A DNA stretch of 64,000 nucleotides from VAZQ01 sp963817015 (GTDB lineage: Bacteria; Pseudomonadota; Alphaproteobacteria; Rhizobiales; Xanthobacteraceae): contig CAWFMV010000019.1 in NCBI GenBank assembly GCA_963817015.1, positions 1,192,372 through 1,256,371 of the forward strand, read 5' to 3'. Within the stretch, counting starts at the first letter, position 1; each line of letters begins with the position of its first letter. Made by a program: the position numbers and the translations under genes. Positions 1 through 9,478 of the stretch are shown piece by piece. The notes beneath the pieces were generated by a model that saw only the letters and a program-made list of their open reading frames with translations, ran no database searches and was not told the DNA's origin.

Positions 1-2
1 GC

Positions 3-1643
3 GCCGAGATCGACTTTTCCGCGCCGGCCTTCATCGAGGATTTCGGCGTGGTCGAGGCCGTGCGCGAGGCCTACCAGGGCAGGCTGACGCTGGTGTCGAC
101 CATGCTGCAGGCCGCGCAGGCCAAAGGGCTGACCACGGCGGCGGTCGGCAAGTTCGGCGCCGCCTTCATCCAGGATTATACGGCGCGGCGGCATCATCCT
201 CGATGAAGACGCGGCGATGCCGCTCGGTTTCGCCAAGGAGCTGCAGCAGGCCGGCTATGCGCTACCGCGCAACAGCGTGAATGCTTACGACGGCGGGTGC
301 GCTGACGCTCGCGAAAGATAACGGCGATCCGACCGCGCCCATCCCCATCGCAGCGGCTCAAGGACGGACAGACCGGCGATCCGCTCGACCGCAGCGGTGC
401 GCTGTCCCGGCGCGGCTTTACATACCTGACCGACGTCTTCGTCAACTACATCCTGCCGAACAAGAAGCCGGATCTCACAATCTTCTGGTCGAAGGAGCCG
501 GACGCCACGAGCCACGCTTACGGGCCGGGAACCTACAACTCGATCGACGCCACGCGGATGAATGATGAGATTCTTGGCCGCATCGTGGCGAAGCTGCGCG
601 AGCTCGGTTGGGAAAACTCAACCGACATCATCATCACCCAGGATCACAACCACAGCACGGTGTCGGGCGACGTCTCGCACTATCCGCTGCGCGCGATCGC
701 CGATCGGCGCCGTCGGCGCGCCCGATCCGCACGGCTACGCAGTGTCGGGCTTCGTGCGCACCGCCGAGCTGCTGACCCGCGACGGCTTAAAGGCCTATGA
801 CGGCGCTAGCTGCCGCGACATTCCGACCCTGTCCGGGATCACGGCCGACGGCACGCATCTTTATCCGGTGAAGGATCGACCGGACGGCGAAGTATGCGGA
901 CGCGCGCAGAAACTACACGTCGCTCGGCTATGTGGTCCCAAAGCCCGTTCCGGCCGGCGCGATCGTGGTCGCGGCGAACGCTGGCAGCGATTATCTGTTC
1001 GTGCCCGACCATAACACCGAGACGGTGAGGGCCGCGGTGGCGAGCCTTCAGAGCCGGCTGCAGTTCGGCGCAATCTTTGTCAGCGACCGGTACGGCGAAA
1101 TCGCCGGTACGCTGCCCATAAGCCTGATCAAAACCGAGAACAGCGGCCGTGCGCCCGACATCATCGTCAGCTTCAGCTACGACGAAAACACGGCGGTGGC
1201 GGGCAAGTCGGGCGTGAGCTACGCGAGCTCGGTCAATCGTCGGGGCGATCACGGCAGCTTCTCGCCGACGGATGTCCATATTTCGCTGATGGCGCGCGGG
1301 CCGCGATTTCAAACCGGGGCTGCGCGATCCGCTGCCGAGCGCGAACGTCGATATCGCGCCCACGGTCGCGCGCATCCTCGGGTTCAGCATGCCGGACGTA
1401 CAGGGCCGCGTACTCGAGGAAGCGCTTCAGGGCGGACCGGCGCCGACGGAATACGCAGTGTTTAACAAGACGTACCGGTCCTCCAGACAGACCGGACTGA
1501 GGATGAAGTTGCCGACCGATCTCGATGGCCGGCACGTCGATCCCAAGCTGACGACGTATTTGGTCGAGCTCAAGACGAAATTCCTCACTCGTGGCGACAC
1601 GACCCACACGTATTTCGATCAAGCCAGAGCCGTGCGGGAATGA
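3..1643 (+). pseudogene. Alkaline-phosphatase-superfamily phosphoesterase, broken
   Basis: Consecutive plus-strand reading frames, each open for only 50-180 codons, together make one protein of the type I phosphodiesterase/nucleotide pyrophosphatase group. Recognisable pieces in order are an AVGKFGAAF segment (about 145-175), TYLTDVFVNYILPNKKPDL with FWSKEPDATSHAYGPG (about 420-530), a DIIITQDHNHSTVSGD metal-site-like block (about 622-680), and SRSDIIVSF/GDHGSFSP-like blocks near 1155-1265. The gene enters from outside the window and needs at least five frame changes (near 190, 295, 700, 885 and 1300). It is non-functional as written. Substrate is unknown. Confidence 0.75.
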
Positions 1644-1702
1644 TTCATCGAGGCAAAGTGCAGCACGAACGCCCGATCATGACCCGTGAGAGTAAAAGCT
1701 GT

Positions 1703-1821
1703 ATGTCGGTTGTTGGCCCGACTCGGACTTCCCGCGATGTCCGCTCTTCCGCCGGTTATGGAGGCAAAGCGGACGTGCTCGACACATTTGCGAAGCGGCG
1801 CTTTTGACCCAGAGCAGGCAT
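1703..1821 (+). repeat. Dispersed ~115-bp intergenic repeat, copy 1 (diverged)
   Basis: It begins with ATGTCGGTTGTTGGCCCGA and ends with TTTTGACCCAGAGC, the two ends shared by all copies. The interior has the GTCCGCT...AAGCGGAC hairpin-like units in weaker form. Confidence 0.55.
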
Positions 1822-2282
1822 AGAGCGGAGGCCTTTCAGATCGAAGCTCAGGCCGGGCCGGGATCAGGCATACCGCCGGCTAAGATGTCTCAGCGCGTCA
1901 GTCTGAGCGATGGTGAGGGATTGCTGCCCTCTCTATGTAGCGATGAGCCGCGCGCGGAAAGAACGGACCAGCGTGTTCGCCAGCGGTCTACGCATAGAGT
2001 GCGCGATTTCGTCTTCGCGGCTTCGCAGAGCGGCCGGTATTTGCAAGACCGAATCTTTGGTGCATGATCTTCATTGATCGCGAACGTCACGGGGTCATCG
2101 AGCCAACAGAGGCTCGTTCGTGGGCCGCGAAGATGAGTCCGAACGGTAATAGTGCCGCCATGCATGCGGCAATAGAGCCACGCCGCGCTGGTGCTGAATA
2201 ACCACGGCTGAGTCCTGAATTCGCTGCCAATGTGGTCGTCATCCGCGGGCCACTGCTTGGCTTACACAGGGGGAAACTTATC
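1822..2282. other. Intergenic stretch, no gene recognised
   Basis: Short open frames on both strands have no recognisable domain or convincing start. The last 50 bases carry the leader of the downstream flavoprotein, with an AGGGGGAAA ribosome binding site. Confidence 0.4.
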
Positions 2283-4346
2283 ATGGTCAAAAAACGCGAA
2301 ACAAAGGTCGCCGAGCTTCGGGATCAGACGGCCGCCAGCCGGCGAGACTTCGTCAAGGCGGGCGCTGCCGCCGGATTGGGCGCGGCCATCCTGTCGGCCC
2401 CTGGCGAGGCACAGGCGCAACCGGCCCCGGTTCGCTGGGACTACGAGGCGGATGTGATCGTGTGCGGCTCCGGTGCGACCGGAATCGTGGCGGCGAAACG
2501 CGCCCGTGACCTGGGCGCCGATGTGCTGGTTCTGGAGCAGAACTTCGATATCGGCGGGAAATTGTCGCACAACGGCGGAACGTCGTCGTTCGGCGGCGGC
2601 GACCCCATCCAGGAGCGCGACCGACAGGGCCTTGCCGACCCCGACGGATGGCTGAGCGCCCCGCTGGTGCAGGCCGCGGATGTGACCGACGACCCCGAGA
2701 CGCTGTTCATCGACACGACCGACTGGTCGGTCATCAACGACCACGCGGTTGCCGAATATCGCTACAACGATCGCGGATTACAGCGCGGGTGGGCCGACAA
2801 CGCGGCCGCGACCCGCCAGTTCCTGATGGACAACCACGTTCGCTGGTCGCGCATTAGCAGTACCCACCAGGGCGGCGGCATGACCAAGGCGCGGGCCGCT
2901 CGCTCGATCATGAAACTCGGCAACAAGACGGACATCGAGGCGGGGACGATCACCTCGGCGGACGCCGGCAGCATGGAGGAGGAAAGACAATCACTCTTCA
3001 ACCCCGCCACCTGCGGTGGGCCCGGCGCGCGGGCCGACGCCGTTGGTGCTCCTAACTGCATAAGCGGCGGCTTCGTCATCTCGCGCTCCGTTGAATACAG
3101 CGCCCGCAAGGCGGGCGTCAGGTTCATGCTCCACCGGCACCTGGACGAAATCATCCGCGAGGGTCGCGATTCGGGCAAGGTTATCGGTGTCAAGGCAAGC
3201 TACACGCCGCGTTTCAGTCCCAAGACTGGCAAACGGCTGGAGGGCTATTACAGCAACGGCAATATCGAGGAAACCAAGCAGGTCATCTACGTCCGCGCTC
3301 GCAGGGCAGTGATCGTGGCGACCGGCGGCTATATGGGCAACGTTCCCTTCCGCACCAGTTTCGACCCGCGGATGAGCGAACCTTCGATGCAGTACGGCAC
3401 CGGCCTGATGGGCCCGCTCCACGAGGACGCGAGCGGCATCCTGGCCGGCATGAAGGTCGGGGCGGGCCTCGGCGGTCTTTACCAGGCCAACCTTCACACC
3501 AACACGGCCCTGCGCCTTCAGCCCGTTTTGGCCGTTAGCGACGTTTACGACAGGGTGATGCCGGGGCACCCGGCGTTCGAGTTCATCCGTTCCTACGGCA
3601 TCTCGATCGGCACCGCAGGCTGGGAATACATCATTGCCGTCAACCAGGTCGGCAAGCGCTTCCACGACGAGTGGTCGATCGGCAACCAGCGCGGTTTGGA
3701 GGCCCAATGGCCCCCGGGCATGTCAGGGACCAAAAAGCCCTTCACCCCGCTCGATTGGCGGAACGCCAGCGTGGCCCATGTCCGCTCGAGTTATGCCTGG
3801 GGATCGGGCTCGGACGCGGCGCTGGCCATGAACGAAGGCTCGCGCGCTCCGGACTACTCCTCGGGGCCGGTCTGGGCGATCTTCGACCAGGCAGCGGTCG
3901 ATGCCAATGGCTGGAAGCTTCGGCACCCCTATATCGCCGATCCCCCGAACGGGACCTTCTTCAAGGCGGATACGATCGCTGAACTTGCCCGGTTGGTGGT
4001 GGGCAACCGGTTCCAGCGCATGCCGCTCAAGTATCTCGAGCAAACCGTCGCCAGGTTCAACGGCTTCGTCGCCGCCGGCAAGGACACCGACTTCGAGAAG
4101 CCGACCATGCACAGGATCGACAAGGCGCCATTCTATGCCGCGCTGATCCCGTTTGCCGTCAACGATTCCATTGGCGGACTGAGAATCGACGGGCATTGCC
4201 AGGTCATCGACATCTATGGGAAGCCGATTCCGGGTCTTTTTGCCGGCGGCGAGGCCTCCGGCGGCGGCCGGGCGCATGGCATCGGCCGCGCGTGTGTCCA
4301 TGGCTATATGGCGGGGACGTACGCGCCTGCCGAACCGGCCGCCTGA
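2283..4346 (+). CDS. Tat-exported FAD-binding dehydrogenase
   Basis: A 687-aa flavoprotein of the FAD_binding_2 family (fumarate reductase / 3-ketosteroid dehydrogenase relatives). A twin-arginine signal lies at residues 20-24 (RRDFV), followed by an Ala-rich h-region ending near AQAQPAP, so it should act in the periplasm. An FAD Rossmann motif GSGATG lies at about residues 60-65, and the family's C-terminal GLFAGGEASGG ... HGIGR segment is present. The ATG at 2283 follows AGGGGGAAA; the frame is open further upstream but without a ribosome binding site. A cytochrome c downstream in the same operon is the likely electron acceptor. The substrate cannot be read from the sequence. Confidence 0.85.
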   Translation: MVKKRETKVAELRDQTAASRRDFVKAGAAAGLGAAILSAPGEAQAQPAPVRWDYEADVIVCGSGATGIVAAKRARDLGADVLVLEQNFDIGGKLSHNGGTSSFGGGDPIQERDRQGLADPDGWLSAPLVQAADVTDDPETLFIDTTDWSVINDHAVAEYRYNDRGLQRGWADNAAATRQFLMDNHVRWSRISSTHQGGGMTKARAARSIMKLGNKTDIEAGTITSADAGSMEEERQSLFNPATCGGPGARADAVGAPNCISGGFVISRSVEYSARKAGVRFMLHRHLDEIIREGRDSGKVIGVKASYTPRFSPKTGKRLEGYYSNGNIEETKQVIYVRARRAVIVATGGYMGNVPFRTSFDPRMSEPSMQYGTGLMGPLHEDASGILAGMKVGAGLGGLYQANLHTNTALRLQPVLAVSDVYDRVMPGHPAFEFIRSYGISIGTAGWEYIIAVNQVGKRFHDEWSIGNQRGLEAQWPPGMSGTKKPFTPLDWRNASVAHVRSSYAWGSGSDAALAMNEGSRAPDYSSGPVWAIFDQAAVDANGWKLRHPYIADPPNGTFFKADTIAELARLVVGNRFQRMPLKYLEQTVARFNGFVAAGKDTDFEKPTMHRIDKAPFYAALIPFAVNDSIGGLRIDGHCQVIDIYGKPIPGLFAGGEASGGGRAHGIGRACVHGYMAGTYAPAEPAA

Positions 4347-4360
4347 CCTAACGGCGCGTG

Positions 4361-4390
4361 GTGTCGGCGGGCCGGGTGGCCCGCCGACAC
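4361..4390 (+). terminator. Strong hairpin between flavoprotein and next gene
   Basis: A perfect 13-bp stem (GTGTCGGCGGGCC paired with GGCCCGCCGACAC) around a 4-base loop, 14 bases after the flavoprotein stop. There is no T-run after it, so partial termination or mRNA stabilisation inside the operon is as likely as full termination. Confidence 0.5.
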
Positions 4391-4471
4391 GCCCCGCCGT
4401 CGGCGAAGGCGCTATGTGGGCTCGTTCGGAAGCAACCGGGCCGAAGCATTTTCCGGATAAGGAACCTATCC

Positions 4472-5446
4472 ATGAATGGTCAGGAAGCCGTTCTTTTCCC
4501 TGTCTCCCTGAGCCTGTCGGTTTCGCCCCAGGAAGCCGATGCCGGCGCTGCGCTGACCCTCAAAGCCGTGGCGGAATGTCCCGAACAATACGATCTTTCG
4601 GGTGATCCGGTCTTGTTCCTCGACGCGACCGGCCACGAAGTCGGCAGAGCGCCGCTCGCAGCCCTCGAGGGAAACGATTTCGGCGCAGAGATCACCGTCA
4701 CCGCCCCGATCGAACTCGGCGAATACGGATACAGCATTGTGCTGATGCCCGCCGACGACGACGGCGTCGCCCACGCAGGAGCCAAGGCTGGGGCCCGCTG
4801 CACGGTCAAAGCCCACGACGTCCATCTCAATGCGTGGGACCTCCCGTCGGCGATCACGGCTGGCGAGGCCTTCAGATTCCATGTCGGCATGAAGTGTTCC
4901 AATGGTTGCAAGCTCGACGGCGGTGCCTTCACTGTCCGTGACGAGCGCGGTACCATCGTTGCCTCCGGCAGACTTCCCGGCGCAATCTGGCCGCGGTCCG
5001 GCGCGCTCCAATACGCCGAGGTCCGCGCTGTCGCGCCGCCGGACATCGGCTCGCATCAGTGGACGCTGGAATTCGCGGGCCCGAGCGAAGGGATCGCGCA
5101 TTCTCCGGGTGCGCTGAGCATCCCCGTCCGGACGGTCGCCGCGCCGGACCATGAAATCACCATTGAGGTCGTCGATCGCGAGAGCGGCGCACCGCTCGAA
5201 GGCGTCAATCTCATCATGCATCCCTACCGGGCGACCACCGACCGGAATGGCCTGGCACGGATGAAGGTGGCGGCTGACCACTATGAGCTGCATGCTTCGG
5301 GGCTCCAGCGCCTGCCCTATCGAGATCATCTCGATGCGACCAAGCCCGTCGAGCTCCGAATCCTGATGGCTGTAGAGCAGCAGCAATCGCACTGGAGCCC
5401 CCTCCCCAAACCCCAGGAACCATCCATCGCACAGGTGCTGAAGTGA
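4472..5446 (+). CDS. Uncharacterised operon protein with beta-sandwich-like repeats
   Basis: 324 aa with no signal peptide or membrane segment. The sequence looks all-beta: repeated Ig-like stretches, and a C-terminal block (IEVVDRESGAPLEGVNLIMH, then TDRNGLARM) that resembles a carboxypeptidase-regulatory/CarboxypepD_reg-like fold. The start at 4472 is preceded by GGATAAGGAACC. It sits between the FAD dehydrogenase and a cytochrome c, and its stop overlaps the cytochrome start (GTGA), so translation is probably coupled. A role in assembling or scaffolding the dehydrogenase complex is inferred from position only. Confidence 0.7.
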   Translation: MNGQEAVLFPVSLSLSVSPQEADAGAALTLKAVAECPEQYDLSGDPVLFLDATGHEVGRAPLAALEGNDFGAEITVTAPIELGEYGYSIVLMPADDDGVAHAGAKAGARCTVKAHDVHLNAWDLPSAITAGEAFRFHVGMKCSNGCKLDGGAFTVRDERGTIVASGRLPGAIWPRSGALQYAEVRAVAPPDIGSHQWTLEFAGPSEGIAHSPGALSIPVRTVAAPDHEITIEVVDRESGAPLEGVNLIMHPYRATTDRNGLARMKVAADHYELHASGLQRLPYRDHLDATKPVELRILMAVEQQQSHWSPLPKPQEPSIAQVLK

Positions 5447-5877
5447 TTGGCGTGCGTGGCTATCTGAGCGGCTGCATCCTGGCGCTTGCCGCCTGTATCG
5501 GACTGGCTGTCCCCGTCCTGGCCCAGGACAATTCGGGCCTCGCTGCCGGCAAGGACGCCTGGGCCCGGGCCTCGTGCTCCAATTGTCACGGTAGCATGGC
5601 TCAGGGCGGCGACGGCGGCGACTACCCTGTTGGCCCCAGCCTCAGGAACATCACGTTCGGCAAAGAGACGATGGTGGGGATCGTGAGCTGCGGGATTCCG
5701 GGGACGCCGCCTATGCCAGCTTGGCTGAAGGGCGCCTACACCAAGGTTGAATGCTATGGCATGCCGTTGGGGTCGATACCCGCCGGCATGACCGTTCCGG
5801 CGATCTTGACCGCCGACGAGATCAAAGCTCTGGTCGACTATGTCTTCGCAACTTTCGTACAGGCTCCACGGCCGTGA
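5443..5877 (+). CDS. Class I cytochrome c, exported
   Basis: 144 aa starting at a GTG that overlaps the previous stop by four bases. A Sec signal peptide covers about residues 1-27 (cleavage near VLAQ). One haem-binding CSNCH motif lies at residues 45-49, and several Met residues (PPMPAW, GMPLGS, PAGM) could supply the axial ligand. The size fits a mono-haem periplasmic electron carrier. As the last gene of the flavoprotein operon it probably takes electrons from the FAD dehydrogenase. The exact redox partner is an inference. Confidence 0.85.
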   Translation: MIGVRGYLSGCILALAACIGLAVPVLAQDNSGLAAGKDAWARASCSNCHGSMAQGGDGGDYPVGPSLRNITFGKETMVGIVSCGIPGTPPMPAWLKGAYTKVECYGMPLGSIPAGMTVPAILTADEIKALVDYVFATFVQAPRP

Positions 5878-5878
5878 G

Positions 5879-6010
5879 CAGCGCCCGAAGACGCTCCGCA
5901 AACACTACCGCGACGAACTCGACACCGGGCAGGTGAAGGCCTCGGCCAAAGAGCCGAGAGCCTGTTCCGCAAGGCGGTTGGTGATGGGCCGCAGTCAGTT
6001 TTCTGCGCGC
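5879..6010 (+). pseudogene. Remnant of small phage-type HTH/terminase-like protein
   Basis: The frame reads KTLRKHYRDELDTGQVKA, then after a one-base shift AESLFRKAVGDGPQSV. Together these match the middle of a short helix-turn-helix protein common in Bradyrhizobium phage islands. Both ends are missing. Confidence 0.5.
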
Positions 6011-6118
6011 GCCCCTACGGCCAGTTCAGGGGCACTACGCAGGCGGACGGTCTCAAGTAGCCACGACAATATCTGACCAAACGTTTCTGCCGTTCGATGC
6101 CTGTTGGTACACCTGTTG

Positions 6119-6240
6119 ATGTCAGCTCTGGCCCGAAGCGGCGCCAAACGATGTCCCCCGAATATGTCTGCAATTGGGGGGTTAAGCGGACTCGTTATGC
6201 TCGTACTGAGTTCTTCGGGTTTTGACCCGTAGGAGACATA
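6119..6240 (+). repeat. Dispersed ~115-bp repeat, copy 2
   Basis: Starts ATGTCAGCTCTGGCCCGAAG, with internal GCGGACTCGTTATGCTCGTA and an end TTTTGACCCGTAGGAGACAT. Plus orientation, like all copies. Confidence 0.75.
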
Positions 6241-6270
6241 ACCCGGTAATTGCGCGGCAAGCGCTGCTCC

Positions 6271-6507
6271 TTACTCGGAGAGAGTTCGAAACAACGGACG
6301 AGTGCGTCTCATTCGGTATTGTGGTGGCAATTGGAATAGGTTCGAGCAGTCCCAGATCAAAGCCGTTTCCCCGACCTTCGCGCGCTCCACGGCCGTCCCG
6401 CCGTTGCACTGCTCTCCGGTTGTCGCCGAGGGTGTGCTATCAGTTGGTTGAGCCACGGCATGAAGGGCTAAGAATGACGATAAGATCAATAGCAAGGTTC
6501 GGAGCAT
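6271..6507 (-). CDS. Small exported protein, unknown
   Basis: 78 aa from the ATG at 6507. MLRTLLLILSSFLALHAVAQ is a clear Sec signal peptide, followed by a short mature part with two Cys residues. No family was recognised. The 3' end reaches close to repeat copy 2, so the C-terminus may be disturbed. Supported by the signal peptide only. Confidence 0.45.
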   Translation of the reverse strand: MLRTLLLILSSFLALHAVAQPTDSTPSATTGEQCNGGTAVERAKVGETALIWDCSNLFQLPPQYRMRRTRPLFRTLSE

Positions 6508-6691
6508 CGCTATTTCGATCGTGTGTGGTTGTGAATGTCGCTCGTGAACCCAAGCGGACGTTGGTAAGAGCGCCTTCGGTGACGGGAATTGCCCGTTCGA
6601 TCTCGTCGCGTTTGTCAGGATCATCGCGGCCCTAACGGACGGTCGACCTCGCCCGGCGCTGAATGGTCTCCCTTTCCTGGGGTCGGACTGT

Positions 6692-7072
6692 TCAGGGTCC
6701 TGAACGAAAGCTGAAAAAAAGCTTCAAGTCGCGGCTCGCGCGCGCAGCCTGCTCAGCCGAGTAGCCAATCAGAAAATCGCTGGCACTGTTCAGCCATAGG
6801 CTGCTCAGCCCGTCGCTCGTTGGCAGATTGTTAGCTGGCGGGTTGGATGGTTCGACCCCGCCAACGAGACCTTGATACCAGCCAAAAAGCGGTTCGCTCT
6901 GAAACGGATCAAACGGCTCTTTCTGAATTCGGTTCAGTCCGCTCGTCTCCGGCGGACCAAGTTGCTGGGCTTGTGCCACTCCGCCAGCCAATAACTCAAC
7001 CGCACTCAGCGAAGGCAAGGCCACGGCCGCAACTAACCAGCCGGACACACAAAGGGTCGGCAAGATCCGCAT
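6692..7072 (-). CDS. Exported protein, unknown
   Basis: 126 aa with a signal peptide (residues 1-35, cleavage near AQAQ). The mature part is rich in Pro, Ser and Phe and ends DLKLFFSFRSGP. No domain was recognised. It lies alone between two other short exported proteins, and repeat copy 3 is about 100 bases upstream of its start. Confidence 0.55.
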   Translation of the reverse strand: MRILPTLCVSGWLVAAVALPSLSAVELLAGGVAQAQQLGPPETSGLNRIQKEPFDPFQSEPLFGWYQGLVGGVEPSNPPANNLPTSDGLSSLWLNSASDFLIGYSAEQAARASRDLKLFFSFRSGP

Positions 7073-7174
7073 AGCGCATGTCCCCCGTACATCAAAAGCG
7101 TTGCACTACGGCTGATCAGCCGCAATAAATCGGCGAAATTCAGGTCGCAGGCGCGATGTGGCGCGCCTACTTAA

Positions 7175-7291
7175 GGTCGGCTTGTGGCCCGAAGCGGCGG
7201 AAAACGACGTCCGCTCGAATGTCGGCTATCGGAGGGACAAGCGGTCTCCTTGTACTCAGAATGAGTTTTGTCGCTCGTGACCCTAGCAGAC
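7175..7291 (+). repeat. Dispersed ~115-bp repeat, copy 3
   Basis: Near-complete: GTCGGCTTGTGGCCCGAAGC at the left, GAGTTTTGTCGCTCGTGACC at the right. Confidence 0.8.
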
Positions 7292-7336
7292 TATCCGAGG
7301 GGAAGGCGTTGGCCGAACAAACTTGGAGGACTAACC

Positions 7337-7726
7337 ATGACGTTACGAGTTGTTTGCATTGCTGCTGCGGGTGTCATCGCTTGCAGCCACGCACGCGCCG
7401 CAGAGAAAACCATGCCGATAAACTTCATCGGCGAATGGTGCTATTCATCACAGGAAAACAAAACGACTTCGTACACGTTACCAAGTTGGACTGAGGATGG
7501 TCGCTGCACCAAAATCCTCTCGATCACCCAATATGGTTTCTTTGGTGAAGGTCGGCACTGCGAACCGGTGAATATGCGGCTCAAAACGGATACTGCACCG
7601 TCTGGCACCGCGTACATTGCTATGATCACCGCCCGTTGCCAACCCGACGGTCCGGTGACGGCAGGTAAGCTTCAAACCTTCGAGTTCAATCGCTACAAAG
7701 GCAACTTGATGGTCACCGCGAAATAA
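7337..7726 (+). CDS. Exported protein, unknown
   Basis: 129 aa. The start at 7337 follows a good GGAGG site (TTGGAGGACTAACC). The signal peptide ends near residue 22 (HARA). The mature part begins with PINFIGEWC and contains four Cys, suggesting a disulfide-stabilised periplasmic protein that opens like a small lipocalin-type 'GxW' fold. The function is unknown. Confidence 0.7.
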   Translation: MTLRVVCIAAAGVIACSHARAAEKTMPINFIGEWCYSSQENKTTSYTLPSWTEDGRCTKILSITQYGFFGEGRHCEPVNMRLKTDTAPSGTAYIAMITARCQPDGPVTAGKLQTFEFNRYKGNLMVTAK

Positions 7727-7764
7727 GGGCACAACGGCGGCGTCATCGAGCCGTCCGAGCTTCC

Positions 7765-7830
7765 GATGTCGCGTGTTGGCCCGAACCGGCCGACGGCGGT
7801 CGGGCAGAGCATGTCCGCTCCGCCCGGGTA
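7765..7830 (+). repeat. Dispersed repeat, truncated copy 4
   Basis: Only the left half is present (ATGTCGCGTGTTGGCCCGAA ... ATGTCCGCTCC). It ends three bases before the recombinase stop codon. Confidence 0.5.
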
Positions 7831-7832
7831 CA

Positions 7833-8405
7833 TCAGACATCAACTTGTTCCGCTATCGCAAGTGCGTCATCGACTTCGATGCCGAGATAGCGGACGGTGC
7901 TTTCGATTTTCGTGTGGCCCAGCAAAAGCTGGACGGCGCGAAGGTTGCCGGTGCGCCGATATATCAGCGTCGCCTTTGTCCGTCTTAACGAATGCGTGCC
8001 GAACAGCCTCGGATCAAGTCCAATGCTGCCAATCCATTCGGCCACGAGCCGGGCATATTGGCGCGTTGTCACGCAACCACCAGTTTGTCGGCGGCCCCTG
8101 AACAGGAACTCGCCGGGCTTCCTGCCCGACGCTCGCAAGTAGCCTTCGATGGCCTGCCGAGCTTGTTCAGTCAGCTCGAACTTAACCGGTCGACCCGTCT
8201 TCCTTTGCCGGACCGTCGCGCGCTCGACTGCGTAGCCGTTCGGCGCGACGTCCTCGACTTTGATGGCCACCACGTCACAGCCACGAAGTTTGCTGTCGAT
8301 CGCCAAATTAAACATGGCAAGATCTCGAGTGCGACCTTCGACCATTAATCGGGTTCTGATCGACCAGACTTGGTTGGGCCGCAGTGGAGGCTTGGCCCCG
8401 ATCAA
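7833..8405 (-). CDS. Tyrosine recombinase (integrase), 5' frameshift
   Basis: 190 aa from a TTG at 8405, with all catalytic residues of a tyrosine recombinase: R41 (KLRGCD), H138 and R141 (HSLRR), H164 (LLGHT) and Y173 (VRYLG). The natural start is probably the ATG at 8464, which has a GAGGAG site. That frame (MPEESSLSPSSRR) is shifted by one base near 8420 from the ALEQGKLIGAKPP frame that leads into the catalytic part. The N-terminal arm is therefore lost unless translation begins at the TTG. No core-binding domain is present, as in other short integrases of this group. No att site was identified. Confidence 0.75.
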   Translation of the reverse strand: MIGAKPPLRPNQVWSIRTRLMVEGRTRDLAMFNLAIDSKLRGCDVVAIKVEDVAPNGYAVERATVRQRKTGRPVKFELTEQARQAIEGYLRASGRKPGEFLFRGRRQTGGCVTTRQYARLVAEWIGSIGLDPRLFGTHSLRRTKATLIYRRTGNLRAVQLLLGHTKIESTVRYLGIEVDDALAIAEQVDV

Positions 8406-8641
8406 CTTACCTTGTTCCAGGGCGTGCGACGGGAAGAGGGGGAAAGGCTGCTTTCTTCAGGCATGGTCGTACTCCTCGGTTGTGAGGCAACGAGCATGCG
8501 CAGTCACGATTAGATCGCTTCTGCTTTCAGTAGCCTTGCGGTCATGGCGGCGGGCCTACGCTGTCTTGGGTGAGTGGCGAATGACCCGGAGCTGCCGTAC
8601 AATTTCAAGCGAGCCGGGACATCTAGGCTCAGGGGACGCCA

Positions 8642-9376
8642 ATGCCGCTTTCCCTCCGCGAAAAGCTCACAATGCTGATGCCACCATCTTGGTTCTACCG
8701 GTGGCGTATCACGGAGGAAGCACGCTCGGGCGAGCCGGAACTCGCTATCCTGGCCAAGCTCGTACCGCGTGGCGGCACCGCCGTTGACGTAGGCGCTAAT
8801 CAGGGGATCTTCGCCTATGCGCTCTCGGCGATCGCAGACCGAGTTGTCGCGTTCGAGCCCAACCCCGACTACGCCTTCTTTGCACGCTGGATGTTGCGCG
8901 GTCGCGCCGAGCTGCACGAGCTGGCACTCTCCGAAGCGCCAGGCCATAAGACCTTATACGTACCGGTTTCAAGTGCGGGAATGACACTCCACCTTGCCGG
9001 GAGCCTGAAGCGAACGCACTGCCAATTTCAAAACCTCAAGACCTATGATGTCGAGGTCCGAACACTCGACGAGTTCCGCTTGGTGGATGTTCACTTCATC
9101 AAGGCCGACGTCGAAGGCTGCGAGCGCGAGGTGCTCGACGGCGCACGCGCAACCATCGCACGTGACCGGCCGATAATCCTGCTCGAGCTGTTGGCCGGTA
9201 CTCATCAAGACCCTGCCGCCTATACAGTGGCGATCTGCGAGAGTTTTGGCTATGATGCCTTCATCGTCCAGGACGACGAGAAGATCGCCGCGCTCCCCGC
9301 GATCCGCGCTCTCGGCAAGAATACCAGTTGGGGAACCAGCATCGCGTCGCGAAACGTGCTCTTCCTACCGCGATAA
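8642..9376 (+). CDS. FkbM-family SAM-dependent methyltransferase
   Basis: 244 aa with the SAM-binding motif VDVGANQG at residues 48-55, the following acidic VVAFEPNP, and the family's later IKADVEGCEREVLDGA and RPIILLELL blocks. Members O-methylate sugars or polyketides. The gene stands alone with no glycosyltransferase neighbours, so the acceptor is unknown. It follows a degenerate stretch downstream of the recombinase start and may be cargo of that island. Confidence 0.85.
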   Translation: MPLSLREKLTMLMPPSWFYRWRITEEARSGEPELAILAKLVPRGGTAVDVGANQGIFAYALSAIADRVVAFEPNPDYAFFARWMLRGRAELHELALSEAPGHKTLYVPVSSAGMTLHLAGSLKRTHCQFQNLKTYDVEVRTLDEFRLVDVHFIKADVEGCEREVLDGARATIARDRPIILLELLAGTHQDPAAYTVAICESFGYDAFIVQDDEKIAALPAIRALGKNTSWGTSIASRNVLFLPR

Positions 9377-9478
9377 AGGATGCCGGGAGCGAGCACGTAA
9401 GCACGCCTCTTCTACAATTGTGCTACAGCAAATGTGGTTTGGCACAAGGGTACACCCACATTTTCGTTGCAGCGCATG

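Noticed and set aside
1890..2165. Open minus-strand frame of 91 codons in the intergenic region
   Set aside because: No ribosome binding site, no domain, skewed Ser/Arg composition typical of a shadow frame.
2262..2744. Minus-strand frame opposite the flavoprotein
   Set aside because: Antisense to a strongly supported gene; codon composition is the mirror of the real frame. Many similar long antisense frames in this GC-rich window were dropped for the same reason.
4466..5392. 308-codon antisense frame opposite the accessory protein
   Set aside because: No recognisable motif, and the sense gene is operon-coupled with a cytochrome.
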